Source of the DNA: Stackebrandtia albiflava | GTDB lineage: Bacteria > Actinomycetota > Actinomycetes > Mycobacteriales > Micromonosporaceae | Assembly: GCF_007994225.1 (NCBI RefSeq) | Contig: NZ_VLLL01000005.1 | Span: 1,907,142-1,971,141 of the forward strand | Reading direction: 5' to 3' | Length of the DNA stretch: 64,000 nt | Notes under the pieces: generated by a model | The model's input: the letters and a program-made list of their open reading frames with translations, nothing else | What the model was told of the DNA's origin: nothing | Databases searched by the model: none | In this document: one piece after another, positions 17,355 to 26,539 of the stretch | Position numbering within the stretch: position 1 is the first letter of the stretch | Layout of the letters: each line of letters starts with the position of its first letter | Position numbers and translations under genes: made by a program

Positions 17355-19180
17355 GCACGCGGCGCCCCGACCGTCGCGGGCCGGGGCACCGCCGCGCCCG
17401 TCGTCCACCCGGCCGCCAACCAGGTCAGTACCGCCAGCGTCAGGAACGTCGGTACGACGAACGAGTACGGCACGGCGTCGGGGAACACGTTCCACAACAC
17501 GCCACTCAACCGGTTGGCGATCATCAGGTGCAGATGGGACACGGCGGCACCGACGGGGAAGGCAAGCAGCACGAGACCGACACCACGCCGGCCCAGCGGC
17601 CCTCGGGCCGCGACACCGAAGGCGACCAGGGTCGGCAGGACCGGCACCGCCCAGATCGCGATGTCGGTCGGTCGCGGCCACCACGCCAACGCCACCAGGA
17701 CCACACCGGACGCGGCGCCGACCACGGCGAGGCTCCGGAAGGCGGGGCGGGGCGCCACGGCGCGCGTGGCCACCGCGGCCACACCGAGGAGCGCGACGAT
17801 CACTGCCGCCTGCGCCGCGTTCCAGCCGCCGGTGAACGACGCGCCGAGGCCGAACTCCTCCGACCACAACATGGTCGGCGCACCACCGGCGGCACTCATC
17901 GCCACGACGGCCAACCCGTTGCGCGTGGACGCCGCCACCGGCCGGGGCCGGGAACGGCTCCACCACTCCGCCACGACCACCGCCACCACGACCGCGGTAC
18001 CGGCGGCGACGAGCCGGGCGGGTGTGTCGTGGTCCTGTGTGAACAGGTTGACCGGCGACGACACCACCGCCAGCCCGAGCACGGGCGACACGGCCGTTCC
18101 GAGACCGGCGAACCGTACCGCCATGCCGAGCACCAGCAACGCCAGTCCCGCCCATCGGAACTCCCACAGCCAGCGGACTTCCCACGGACGGTCGGCGTCG
18201 GCGAGTCCCAGCCACCACGAGCCCGCGCACCAGAGCGCGATCCCGGCGACCGCCGCCGCGGTCCCCGCGGGCACGAGGAGACGGCGGTCGACCGGGGCCG
18301 CCGGAGGGGGTGCCGGAACCGGCCGCGCGTGTCGTCCGGTGTGGAGCCAGGTGAGCACGAAGGCCGTGACCGGGACGAGCACCGGCAACACCCGGGACGC
18401 GACCGGATACACGCCCTCGGCCACGAGGCCCTCCCCCACCGCCGTGAGCGACTGCAGGAACCACCACGGCGCCTCCGCCGGGGCCGACGCGACATCGTCG
18501 GTGTGGCCGACGAGGACTCCCAACCCGACTGCGATCAGGTGCAACAGGGCGACCGCGCCGATCGTCCCGGTCAGCATCGCCCCGGTGCGACTTGCGCGCC
18601 GCGCCGTCACGGCGAGCAGTGGGATCACCGTGGCGCTCCACAACGCCACCGACAGCAGGGCGGGCCACGGCCACAGCCGGGTGTCGGGCAGCCACATGAC
18701 CAGCAGCGCCACCGACAGGAGCAGTACACCGGTCACCGGTCGGGGGCGCCGGTCACGGAGGCGGCTCCCCACCAGGCCGAACGCGGCGGCGATCAATCCG
18801 ATGGCGATGAACCGGCCCGCGCTCGCCAGGCGCGAATCGGGGTGGGGAGAGTATCCGCTCAACAGCACGGTGACGATCGGCCAGGCGGAGGCGGCCACGG
18901 CCACCGCCACGACCGCCGAGGCGACCGCCCGCAACAGTGGCACGACCGCCGACGGGTGTGCGTTCGGCCGCTCCCGCCCGGTTTCCGGTGTGCTGGTGGC
19001 GAGGCTGAGGGCGAAGCGCAGGCTCCGCAGTGCCGTGGTCCATCGGGCGGCGCCGGGGGTGTCCCGCAGCCAGGCCACCTCGGCCCGCCATTCCCGGTAC
19101 ATGTCGTCGGCTTCTTCGGAGGGCCATCGGTCGGCGGCCCGGCGCAACAGCCGGTCCACCAGGGTGTCGAGTGGTCTCAT
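17318..19180 (-). CDS. Large polytopic membrane protein, PadR partner
   Basis: A 620-aa protein with a 70-residue soluble N-terminus (RPLDTLVDRLLRRAADRWPSEEADDMYREWRAEVAWLRD) and about 14 TM segments, ending in a basic Pro-rich tail. The N-terminal region resembles the helical prefix seen in PadR-linked membrane proteins. Its ATG overlaps the stop of the PadR gene by 4 bases (ATGA), so PadR and this protein are made together. Transport or signalling function cannot be assigned. Its 3' end overlaps the Clp-N gene on the other strand. Confidence 0.82.
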   Translation of the reverse strand: MRPLDTLVDRLLRRAADRWPSEEADDMYREWRAEVAWLRDTPGAARWTTALRSLRFALSLATSTPETGRERPNAHPSAVVPLLRAVASAVVAVAVAASAWPIVTVLLSGYSPHPDSRLASAGRFIAIGLIAAAFGLVGSRLRDRRPRPVTGVLLLSVALLVMWLPDTRLWPWPALLSVALWSATVIPLLAVTARRASRTGAMLTGTIGAVALLHLIAVGLGVLVGHTDDVASAPAEAPWWFLQSLTAVGEGLVAEGVYPVASRVLPVLVPVTAFVLTWLHTGRHARPVPAPPPAAPVDRRLLVPAGTAAAVAGIALWCAGSWWLGLADADRPWEVRWLWEFRWAGLALLVLGMAVRFAGLGTAVSPVLGLAVVSSPVNLFTQDHDTPARLVAAGTAVVVAVVVAEWWSRSRPRPVAASTRNGLAVVAMSAAGGAPTMLWSEEFGLGASFTGGWNAAQAAVIVALLGVAAVATRAVAPRPAFRSLAVVGAASGVVLVALAWWPRPTDIAIWAVPVLPTLVAFGVAARGPLGRRGVGLVLLAFPVGAAVSHLHLMIANRLSGVLWNVFPDAVPYSFVVPTFLTLAVLTWLAAGWTTGAAVPRPATVGAPRAQPPPRARRTAW

Positions 19181-19503
19181 GCGGTCTTCGGCCTTCCCAC
19201 TCCGGGCACTCCCGAGATCTGCCGGTACAGCGCGTGCAGTTCCGTCCGGGCGTGTTCGGCGCCGTCGGGCGTGAGCGTGTAGTAGCGCCGGGCCGGCCGG
19301 CCGGCGTCCCGGGGGTCTACGTCCTCCCAGGAGGCCGCGACCCAGCCCGCCAGGGTGAGCCGCCGCAGGATCGGGTACAGGGTGCCGCTGGGCAGGCCGG
19401 TCTCGGTGATGAGTTCCATGCCGTATCGCGGCGTGTCCGGTTCGGTCAGCAGGGCGGTCAGCACCGCCGCCAGGGCGGGTGTCATACGGAGTCCGTCAAC
19501 CAT
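19177..19503 (-). CDS. PadR-family transcriptional regulator
   Basis: A 108-aa regulator with the PadR winged helix: LAAVLTALLTEPDTPRYGMELITETGLPSGTLYPILRRLTLAGWVAASWED, then RPARRYYTLTPDG. It is the short (subfamily 2) form. Start 19503 was chosen because AGGA precedes it by 8 bases; the frame also opens at 19542 and 19485. A minus-strand TATACT box at 19525-19530 is a likely -10. It probably represses itself and the coupled membrane-protein gene. Confidence 0.9.
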   Translation of the reverse strand: MVDGLRMTPALAAVLTALLTEPDTPRYGMELITETGLPSGTLYPILRRLTLAGWVAASWEDVDPRDAGRPARRYYTLTPDGAEHARTELHALYRQISGVPGVGRPKTA

Positions 19504-19701
19504 GCTCGGAATCCTACATAGGTCAGTATAGAAAAACAACATAGTCGCGACCTGGCATTACGCCCAGACACCTCGGGGGGAGTCACCCGGCGACACCCGG
19601 AAGAGCCGCACCGGGCGACCGTCCGGTCACCGGTATACCGGTCGATCACCGGATGCCGTTTGGTTCGATGTAAGGACTCGTATCTCTTCTGAAGGTGACA
19701 C

Positions 19702-20880
19702 ATGACTGAGCCGACCATCGCGTTCACCGGCGCGACGATACTTCCGATCGACGGCGACCGGATCGACGACGGCGTGGTGATCATCGAAGGCGGTCGCATC
19801 GCGGCCGTCGGCGGATCCGGCACACCGATTCCCGCCGGAGCCGAGATTCGCGACGTCAGCGGCAAGTGGATCGTCCCCGGCCTCGTCGACGCCCACGTCC
19901 ACCTCGGCACCAGCGAGGAGGGCGAGGGCTGGGCCGGTAACGACACCAACGAGATGACCGAACCGGTCACCGCCCACGTCCGGGCGCTGGACGCCATCAA
20001 CCCCGCCGACCTCGGTTTCGGCGACGCGGTGGCCTCCGGGGTGCTCGCCGTCAACGTCAACCCCGGCTCGGGGAACCCGATCGGCGGCCAGACCGTGGCG
20101 ATCAAGACGGTCGGCCGGACCGTCGACGAGATGGCGATGCGCACCCCCAGCGGCCTGAAGTCGGCGCTGGGCGAGAACCCCAAGCGGGTCTACGGCGAGC
20201 AGAAGAAGACCCCCAGCACCCGGTTGGGTACCGCCGCCGTCATCCGGGGCGCGTTCGTCGACGCCCAGAACTACCAGGCGAAACTGGCCGCCGCCGAGCC
20301 CGGCAAGCCCGTCGACCGCGACCTGAAGCTGGAGGCGCTGTCCCGGGTGCTCAACCGGGAGATCCCGTGGCGGCAGCACTGCCACCGCGCCGACGACATC
20401 GCCACCGCCATGCGGATCGCCGAGGAGTTCGGCTACGAGCTGGTGCTCGACCACGGCACCGAGGCCCACCTGCTGGCGGACATCATCGCGGAGAAGGGCA
20501 TCCCGGTTATCATCGGCCCGCTGATGGTGTCCCGCACCAAGGTCGAGGTCCGCAACCGCTCGATCGCCAACCCCGGCAAGCTGGCGGCCGCCGGCGTCAC
20601 CATCGCCATCACCACCGACCACCCGGTGGTGCCGATCGGCAACCTGATCCACCAGGCGGCGCTGGCCGTCAAGGAGGGCCTGGACCGTGACGAGGCGATG
20701 CGGGCGCTGACCATCACTCCGGCGACGATCATGGGAGTGGCGGACCGGATCGGTTCTCTGACGCCGGGCAAGGACGCCGACTTCTGCGTCTGGTCGGGCG
20801 ACCCGCTCGACCTGTACAGCAGGGTGGAGGTCGCCTACGTCGAGGGCGCCGAGGTCTACCGGCACGAGTCGGCGGCCTGA
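19702..20880 (+). CDS. Amidohydrolase (imidazolonepropionase-like)
   Basis: A 392-aa TIM-barrel hydrolase of the amidohydrolase superfamily. Visible metal-site motifs are GLVDAHVHLG (HxH, near residue 65), QHCHRADDIATAM (His near 227), LDHGTEAH (His near 250) and ITTDHPVVP (Asp near 307), plus a C-terminal beta strand (GSLTPGKDADFCVWSGDPLD). The beta-sandwich start and length fit imidazolonepropionase-related or dipeptidase-like members of unknown substrate. It is monocistronic, followed by a terminator. Confidence 0.88.
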   Translation: MTEPTIAFTGATILPIDGDRIDDGVVIIEGGRIAAVGGSGTPIPAGAEIRDVSGKWIVPGLVDAHVHLGTSEEGEGWAGNDTNEMTEPVTAHVRALDAINPADLGFGDAVASGVLAVNVNPGSGNPIGGQTVAIKTVGRTVDEMAMRTPSGLKSALGENPKRVYGEQKKTPSTRLGTAAVIRGAFVDAQNYQAKLAAAEPGKPVDRDLKLEALSRVLNREIPWRQHCHRADDIATAMRIAEEFGYELVLDHGTEAHLLADIIAEKGIPVIIGPLMVSRTKVEVRNRSIANPGKLAAAGVTIAITTDHPVVPIGNLIHQAALAVKEGLDRDEAMRALTITPATIMGVADRIGSLTPGKDADFCVWSGDPLDLYSRVEVAYVEGAEVYRHESAA

Positions 20881-20886
20881 CGCCTC

Positions 20887-20933
20887 CGGGTCACCGGGTG
20901 GCGGAACGCGCGCGCCCACCACCCGGTGACCCG
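20887..20933 (+). terminator. Terminator after the amidohydrolase gene
   Basis: A perfect 15-bp inverted repeat (20887-20901 with 20919-20933) with a 17-nt loop starts six bases after the stop codon. Confidence 0.8.
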
Positions 20934-21058
20934 ACCGGACGCCCCGTCTCCCGGTGTCTCCCGCCGACCGGAGCCCACCCCGACGAGCTCTCTCCACAGT
21001 GGTCATGGTGCGTCGAGGCCGGTGGACACGACACCCGACTTGCGTTGTCTCCCAATGC

Positions 21059-21236
21059 TTGGCATGATCTGCCGAATCGAGGAGGGTTCCGCGCGGCCTG
21101 AGGACGCCGCCACACCCGAGCCGATGCGGTCCCTTTGGAGGGGGACCGTCGTCATGCCCACCGACCGTGTGTCGGCGGCCGCGCCATACCTTTTCGGCGC
21201 TCCACCGAGCCACACGGCCACCTGAAAGGCAACACG
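21059..21236 (+). promoter_or_regulatory. Conserved leader of serine protease copy 1
   Basis: This leader shares long blocks with the leader of copy 2 (22194-22367), starting at TTGGCATGATC. Two conserved hairpins are visible: CGGTCCC 21127-21133 with GGGACCG 21142-21148, and CCGAC 21161-21165 with GTCGG 21171-21175. The hairpins lie 60-110 nt ahead of the GTG start. A role in mRNA stability or translation control is possible. Confidence 0.5.
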
Positions 21237-22070
21237 GTGAAGAGACGAACACCCGCCATCGCGGCCATCGCCGCACTGACCGGGCTCTCAATGCTGGGAG
21301 CCGGTCCGGCACACGCCACCGCGTACGACACCACGACGGTCGGCGTCAACATCGTCGGCGGTTCCCCCGCCACCGAGGACTACGAGTTCATGGCGTCCCT
21401 GCAGTACAAGGACCAGGGCGACCGCCACAGCCCGGTCCGCTGTGGAGCGTCGCTCATCGACCCCGAGTGGCTGGTGACCGCCGCGCACTGCATCGCCGGT
21501 GGCGACGGCACGCCGCTGGATCCGGCCGAGTACATCGTGAGTGTCGGCTCGACCGACCACACCACCAGCATCCGCATGGAGGTGGAGAAGTTCATCCCCC
21601 ACCCCACCTGGGGTGAGTTCGGTGAGTCCATGGGCGACATCGGGCTGATCAAACTGGCCCAGAGCGCACCCTCCGCGGTGGACACCACCGGCCTGATGCA
21701 GTCACCCGCCGTCGGCACCGAGGTGCGCACCCTCGGCTGGGGTTTCACCGAGGTGGACGACCCGACCTCGATGCCCGTCGAACTGCAGCAGATCGACACG
21801 ACGGTGCTGGACGACAAGTCGTGCGTGAACGGCGACTTCTACGACATCACCCTCAACGACGTCTGCCTGGAGACCGAACCGGCCGTCTCGGGTCCCTGCA
21901 CCGGTGACTCCGGAAGCCCCGCACTGCGCAGGTTCGGGGGCGTGTGGCGGGTCTTCGGCGTCAACAGCCGCGGCCCCGGCGAGACCGGCTGCATCAACGG
22001 CAACCAGGTGTTCACCGAGACCTGGCCGTACAACGAGTGGATCCGCGAACACGTGTTGAGCGACAAGTGA
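21237..22070 (+). CDS. Secreted S1A serine protease, copy 1
   Basis: A 277-aa secreted protease. It has a Sec signal peptide (MKRRTPAIAA... ending AHA), a short propeptide and a mature end at IVGG (about residue 39). The triad is His84 (TAAHC), Asp134 (MGDIGLIKL) and Ser225 (CTGDSGSP). The residue six before the Ser, which sets the S1 pocket, is Gly, so it is not trypsin-like in specificity. The usual GDSGGP reads GDSGSP here. GTG 21237 follows GAAAGG; the longer frame starts in the leader. It is a tandem paralogue of the next gene. Confidence 0.92.
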   Translation: MKRRTPAIAAIAALTGLSMLGAGPAHATAYDTTTVGVNIVGGSPATEDYEFMASLQYKDQGDRHSPVRCGASLIDPEWLVTAAHCIAGGDGTPLDPAEYIVSVGSTDHTTSIRMEVEKFIPHPTWGEFGESMGDIGLIKLAQSAPSAVDTTGLMQSPAVGTEVRTLGWGFTEVDDPTSMPVELQQIDTTVLDDKSCVNGDFYDITLNDVCLETEPAVSGPCTGDSGSPALRRFGGVWRVFGVNSRGPGETGCINGNQVFTETWPYNEWIREHVLSDK

Positions 22071-22085
22071 TCCCGCGCTGGTGAG

Positions 22086-22139
22086 AAGCCGTCCGCGGTA
22101 TCGGCGCCGACACACCCGCACCGATACCGCGGACGGCTT
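22086..22139 (+). terminator. Terminator of protease copy 1
   Basis: A perfect 19-bp stem (22086-22104 with 22121-22139) and a 16-nt loop, 15 bases after the stop. The same outer stem recurs after copy 2, so the terminator was duplicated with the gene. Confidence 0.85.
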
Positions 22140-22193
22140 GATCCGTCACGCTCCGAGGGTCGGCCGCCCCGTCTTCCGTCGTGTCACACGGGT

Positions 22194-22367
22194 TTGGCAT
22201 GATCCTCCGATCGAGAAGGGTCGATGCGGCTGGAGGACGCCGCCGCGGCCCCGTCGATGCGGTCCCTTTGGAGGGGGACCGTCGTCATGCCCACCGACCG
22301 TGTGTCGGCGGCCGCGTCGTGCCTTCACGGCGCTTCGTCGAGCCACACGGCGACCGAGAGGTTACAA
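22194..22367 (+). promoter_or_regulatory. Conserved leader of serine protease copy 2
   Basis: This leader repeats that of copy 1: TTGGCATGATCC near 22194, hairpin CGGTCCC 22260-22266 with GGGACCG 22275-22281, and the CCGAC/GTCGG hairpin after it. Identity in the hairpins is higher than in the sequence between them. Confidence 0.5.
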
Positions 22368-23201
22368 GTGAATCGAAGGACACTCGCCATCGCGGCGACC
22401 GCCGCGCTGACCGGACTCTCCCTGCTGGGAGCCGGTCCGGCACACGCCACCGAATACGACACCACGACCGTGGGTGTCAACATCGTCGGCGGCTCACCCG
22501 CCACCGAGGACTACGAGTTCATGGCGTCCCTGCAGTACAAGGACCAGGGCGACCGCCACAGCCCCGTCCGGTGTGGAGCGTCGCTCATCAGCTACAAGTG
22601 GCTGGTGACCGCCGCGCACTGCATCGCCGGCGGCGACGGCACGCCACTCGACCCGAGCGAGTACACGGTGAGCCTCGGCTCGACCGACCACACGGCCGGA
22701 ACCGAGATCGACATCGAGAAGTTCGTCCCCCACCCGTCGTGGGGCGAGTTCGGTGAGTCCATGGGCGACATCGGCCTGATCAAACTGACCAGGAGCGCAC
22801 CGTACGGCCTTGAGAAGGTACGGACGGCCCCGGCCCCCGCCGTGGGATCCGACGTCCGTGTCCTCGGTTGGGGCTTCACCGCCGTGGACGACCCGGCGTC
22901 GATGCCCACCGAGCTCCAGGAGCTCGACACCACCCTGCTCGACAGGGAGTCGTGCGTGCACGGCGACTTCTACGACATCACCGACAACGACATCTGTGTG
23001 GACGTCGACCCCGGTGTGCAGGGACCATGCACCGGCGACTCCGGCGGCCCGGCCCTTCACGAGGTGAACGGCCGCTGGGTGGTCATCGGTGTCAACAGCC
23101 GGGGCCCCGGCGAGACCGGTTGCATCAACGGCACCCAGGTGTACACGGCGACCGCACCGTACTACAAGTGGATCGTCTCGCACCTGTTGAACGACGTATA
23201 A
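22368..23201 (+). CDS. Secreted S1A serine protease, copy 2
   Basis: A 277-aa protein, the same length as copy 1 and alignable without gaps. Signal peptide, IVGG mature end, His84, Asp134 and Ser225 are all kept, here with the standard GDSGGP. The S1-pocket position is again Gly. Differences cluster in the surface stretch after the Asp (TRSAPYGLEKVRTAPAPAVG) and near the Ser. GTG 22368 follows GAGAGGTTACAA. Both copies should be extracellular; the substrates may differ. Confidence 0.92.
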   Translation: MNRRTLAIAATAALTGLSLLGAGPAHATEYDTTTVGVNIVGGSPATEDYEFMASLQYKDQGDRHSPVRCGASLISYKWLVTAAHCIAGGDGTPLDPSEYTVSLGSTDHTAGTEIDIEKFVPHPSWGEFGESMGDIGLIKLTRSAPYGLEKVRTAPAPAVGSDVRVLGWGFTAVDDPASMPTELQELDTTLLDRESCVHGDFYDITDNDICVDVDPGVQGPCTGDSGGPALHEVNGRWVVIGVNSRGPGETGCINGTQVYTATAPYYKWIVSHLLNDV

Positions 23202-23217
23202 CCGAGAACGGATTAAG

Positions 23218-23271
23218 AAGCCGTCCGCGGTATCGGCGCCGACACACCCGGCACCGGTCCGCGGACGGCTT
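23218..23271. terminator. Bidirectional terminator between protease copy 2 and argH
   Basis: A 13-bp stem (AAGCCGTCCGCGG at 23218-23230, CCGCGGACGGCTT at 23259-23271). It is a diverged copy of the terminator after copy 1 and lies between two convergent genes. Confidence 0.8.
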
Positions 23272-23291
23272 CGTCCGTGGCCGCTGGAACG

Positions 23292-24704
23292 CTACAGCGG
23301 CACGACCTTCGTGTCGGCCCAGACCCGCCACTCGGCGAGTGCGGTACCGACCACCGCCAACTGCGAACGGACGGCGGTGGGGCCGGTGGAACCCGGCGTG
23401 GTGCGGCCCGCCAACGCCCCCTCGACGGACAACACCTCACGTACCTGCGGCGTCAGGTGCTCACTGATCCCCGCCAGGTCGGAGTCGGAGATCTCGTCCA
23501 GTTCGATGCCGAGCTTGCCGCAGTGCGCCACCACGGCACCGGTCACCTCGTGGGCGTCCCGGAACGGCACGCCGCGGCGCACCAGCCAGTCGGCGATCTC
23601 GGTCGCCAGCGAGAAACCGCGAGGCGCCGAATCGGCCATGACGTCGGTGTTCACCTTCATGGTCCGGATCATGCCGGTGACGGCGGGCAGCAGCAGGGCG
23701 AGGTTGTCGAGCGAGTCGAAGACGGGTTCCTTGTCCTCCTGGAGGTCCTTGTTGTACGTCAACGGCAACGACTTCAGGGTGACCAGCAGCGCGGTCAGGT
23801 TGCCCACCAGCCGGCCGGACTTGCCGCGCGCCAGTTCCGCGATGTCGGGGTTCTTCTTCTGCGGCATGATGGACGAACCGGTGGCGTAGGCGTCGTCGAG
23901 TTCGATCCAACCGAACTCCGAGGAACTCCACAACACGACCTCCTCCCCCAGCCGCGACAGGTGGATGCCGACTGTCGCCGCGACGAACAGCAACTCGGCG
24001 GCGAAGTCACGGTCGGCGACACCGTCCATGGAGTTCGCCGCGCAGGAGTCGAATCCCAGTTCGGCGGCGACCGCCGCCGGGTCCAGCGGCAGCGAGGATC
24101 CCGCGAGCGCGCCCGAACCCAACGGTGACACGGCGGCGCGGCGGTCCCAGTCGCGCAGCCGTTCCAGGTCACGCAGCAGCGGTTGGACGTGTGCGAGGAG
24201 CTGGTGCCCGAATGTCACCGGCTGGGCGTGCTGCAGGTGCGTCATGCCGGGTACCGGCGCGTCGACGTGAGCGCCCGCCTGCGCCACCAGGGCGTCGATC
24301 AGGTCGATCAGGTCGGCCGCCAGGCCACGGGCGTGGTCGCGGCAGTACAGCCTCAGGTCGGTGGCGATCTGGTCGTTGCGGGAACGTCCGGCGCGCAGTT
24401 TCCCGCCCAGCGGGCCGAGCCGTTCCACCAGGCCGCGTTCCAGCGCGGTGTGCACGTCCTCGTCGGCGATGCTCACCTCGAATCCGCCGGACGCCACCGC
24501 CTCGCCCAGTTCGGTCAGGGCGGTGAGCATCTTGTCGAGTTCCGCGTCGTCCAGCAGGCCGGCCCGGTGCAGTACCCGGGCGTGGGCGCGCGACGCGAGC
24601 AGGTCGTACGGCGCGAGCCGCATGTCGAAGGTGATGCTGGCGTTGAGCATCTCCAGTGCCTCGGCCGGGCCGCCGGCGAACCGGCCCCCCCACAGCTTGG
24701 TCAC
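23292..24704 (-). CDS. argH: Argininosuccinate lyase
   Basis: The enzyme splits argininosuccinate to arginine and fumarate, the last step of arginine synthesis. The protein is 470 aa. The fumarase-superfamily signature [12 protein letters not shown] is present (about residue 275), as are RSRNDQ and [15 protein letters not shown] with catalytic His. The GTG start at 24704 gives VTKLWGGRF, the normal family start, and follows GAGGAG; the frame to 24827 is not used. It is the last gene of the arg cluster, separated from argG by a hairpin. Confidence 0.96.
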   Translation of the reverse strand: MTKLWGGRFAGGPAEALEMLNASITFDMRLAPYDLLASRAHARVLHRAGLLDDAELDKMLTALTELGEAVASGGFEVSIADEDVHTALERGLVERLGPLGGKLRAGRSRNDQIATDLRLYCRDHARGLAADLIDLIDALVAQAGAHVDAPVPGMTHLQHAQPVTFGHQLLAHVQPLLRDLERLRDWDRRAAVSPLGSGALAGSSLPLDPAAVAAELGFDSCAANSMDGVADRDFAAELLFVAATVGIHLSRLGEEVVLWSSSEFGWIELDDAYATGSSIMPQKKNPDIAELARGKSGRLVGNLTALLVTLKSLPLTYNKDLQEDKEPVFDSLDNLALLLPAVTGMIRTMKVNTDVMADSAPRGFSLATEIADWLVRRGVPFRDAHEVTGAVVAHCGKLGIELDEISDSDLAGISEHLTPQVREVLSVEGALAGRTTPGSTGPTAVRSQLAVVGTALAEWRVWADTKVVPL

Positions 24705-24737
24705 GGTGTGTGGCTCCTCGTCGTTCGGAAGTGGTGC

Positions 24738-24761
24738 GGGGCGTCCGTCTCCGGACGCCCC
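24738..24761 (-). terminator. Hairpin between argG and argH
   Basis: A perfect 10-bp stem (24738-24747 with 24752-24761) and a 4-nt loop, 9 bases after the argG stop. It could partly end transcription and so lower argH relative to argG. Confidence 0.65.
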
Positions 24762-24769
24762 GTGGCGGA

Positions 24770-25975
24770 TCAGAGGCCCTTGACGCGGGCGTCCCGCGCG
24801 GCCGCCAGTTTGGACGGCAGGCTCCACAGTTCCACGAAGCCCTTGGCGAGCGACTGGTCGAAGGCGTCGCCCTCGTCGTAGGTGGCGAGGCCGAAGTCGT
24901 AGAGGCTGGCCTCGGAGCGCCGTCCGGTGACGGTGGCGCGTCCACCGTGCAGCGTCAGCCGCACCTCACCGCTGACGTGCTTCTGCGTATCGTCGATGAA
25001 CGCGTCCAGCGACCGCTTCAGCGGCGAGAACCACAGGCCGTCGTAGACCAGTTCCGCCCACCGCTGATCGACGCCCCGCTTGAACCGGGCCACGTCGCGT
25101 TCCACCGTGACGTTCTCCAGCTCCTGGTGCGCGGTGATGAGCGCGATCGCGCCGGGAGCCTCGTAGACCTCGCGGCTCTTGATGCCGACGAGCCGGTCCT
25201 CGACCATGTCGAGCCGTCCCACGCCCTGCGCGCCGGCCCGGGTGTTCAGTTCCGAGACGACCTCCAGCGGGGTCTTGGTCTCGCCGTCCAACGCGACCGG
25301 GATACCGCCGTCGAAGGTGATGACGACCTCGTCGGGGTCGCGGGCCACGGCCGGATCCGAGGTGTAGGAGTAGATGTCCTCGATCGGCGCGTTCCAGATG
25401 TCCTCGAGGAAGCCGGTCTCGATGGCGCGGCCCCACAGGTTCTGGTCGATCGAGTACGGCGACTTGGCCGACACGTCGATCGGGAGGTTCTTGGACTCGG
25501 CGTACTCGATGGCCTTGTCCCGGGTCCACGCGAAGTCACGCGCCGGCGCGATCACCTTCAGGTGCGGCGCCAGCGCCGCAAGGCCGGCCTCGAACCGCAC
25601 CTGGTCGTTGCCCTTGCCGGTGCAGCCGTGCGACACGATCGTGGCGCCGTGGGCCTTCGCGGCGGCGGCGAGGTGCTTGACGATGAGCGGCCGGGACAGC
25701 GCCGACACGACCGGGTAGCGATCCATGTAGAGGGCGTTGGCGCGCACCGCCGGGAAGCAGTACTCCGAGGCGAACTCGTCGCGGGCGTCGACGACCTCCG
25801 ACTCCACCGCGCCGCACTCGATGGCGCGCTTGCGGATCAGCTCCAGGTCCTCGCCGCCCTGGCCGACGTCGATCGCCACCGCGATCACCTCGCCGCCGGT
25901 CTGCTCCGCCAGGTACGGAATCGCCACGGAGGTGTCGAGTCCTCCGGAGTAGGCGAGCACTACGCGTTCAGTCAT
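24770..25975 (-). CDS. argG: Argininosuccinate synthase
   Basis: The enzyme joins citrulline and aspartate using ATP. The 401-aa protein has the PP-loop [12 protein letters not shown] near residue 10, [15 protein letters not shown] near 113 and [15 protein letters not shown] near 175, all family signatures. ATG 25975 ([12 protein letters not shown]) was chosen over 25996 because a purine-rich AGAAGAGAG precedes it. It lies 45 bp after argR. Confidence 0.97.
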   Translation of the reverse strand: MTERVVLAYSGGLDTSVAIPYLAEQTGGEVIAVAIDVGQGGEDLELIRKRAIECGAVESEVVDARDEFASEYCFPAVRANALYMDRYPVVSALSRPLIVKHLAAAAKAHGATIVSHGCTGKGNDQVRFEAGLAALAPHLKVIAPARDFAWTRDKAIEYAESKNLPIDVSAKSPYSIDQNLWGRAIETGFLEDIWNAPIEDIYSYTSDPAVARDPDEVVITFDGGIPVALDGETKTPLEVVSELNTRAGAQGVGRLDMVEDRLVGIKSREVYEAPGAIALITAHQELENVTVERDVARFKRGVDQRWAELVYDGLWFSPLKRSLDAFIDDTQKHVSGEVRLTLHGGRATVTGRRSEASLYDFGLATYDEGDAFDQSLAKGFVELWSLPSKLAAARDARVKGL

Positions 25976-26020
25976 CTCTCTCTTCTTTCGGATCAACAGG
26001 TTCCGGTCTCGCCGGTACGT

Positions 26021-26539
26021 CTACTGTGTTGTCACTCCCGGCTGTGCCGGGTGCTTTCCCGCCCAGGTGAGCAACTGCTCCCCCAGTTCGGCGCCGGTGA
26101 GGCCGTCCCTGGCCACCACCAGGATCGTGTCGTCACCGGCGATGGTGCCGACGATGTCGCGAAGCCCGGTGCGGTCGATGGCGCTGGCCAGGAACTGGGC
26201 CGCCCCGGGCGGGGTTCGCAGTACCGCCAGGTTCCCGGAGTGGTCGGCGCCGGTGAGGAGTTCACGCAGCAGCCTCAGCAACCGGTCCGGCGGCTGGGTG
26301 GCCGCCCGCAGCGGCCCCTCACCCTCGGGTGGCAGGACGTACGCGGGCGGGCTGGCGTCGGTACCGCGGACCTTGACGGCGCCCAGCTCCTCCAGGTCCC
26401 GTGACAGGGTGGCCTGGGTGACGGTCACGCCGTCCTCGGCGAGCAGTTCGGCGAGTTCGGTCTGGGAGCGGACGGGCCGGTCGCCGATGATCCGGCTGAT
26501 GCGCGCATGCCGCGCCGCCTTGGTGAGAGGTGTGTTCAT
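26021..26539 (-). CDS. argR: Arginine repressor
   Basis: ArgR binds ARG boxes when arginine is high. The 172-aa protein has the N-terminal winged helix ([35 protein letters not shown]) and the C-terminal hexamerisation and arginine-binding domain ending [16 protein letters not shown]. Its ATG overlaps the argF stop (ATGA). Its position inside the cluster suggests it controls its own transcript. Confidence 0.96.
   Translation of the reverse strand: MNTPLTKAARHARISRIIGDRPVRSQTELAELLAEDGVTVTQATLSRDLEELGAVKVRGTDASPPAYVLPPEGEGPLRAATQPPDRLLRLLRELLTGADHSGNLAVLRTPPGAAQFLASAIDRTGLRDIVGTIAGDDTILVVARDGLTGAELGEQLLTWAGKHPAQPGVTTQ

Noticed and set aside
16503-18695. 730-codon open frame on the minus strand across the HTH/Clp-N genes
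   Set aside because: It is a GC-bias shadow: Arg/Gly/Pro-rich without domains, overlapping well-supported genes on both strands.
19627-21312. 561-codon minus-strand frame opposite the amidohydrolase
   Set aside because: No recognisable motif; the plus-strand amidohydrolase has the full metal-site pattern.
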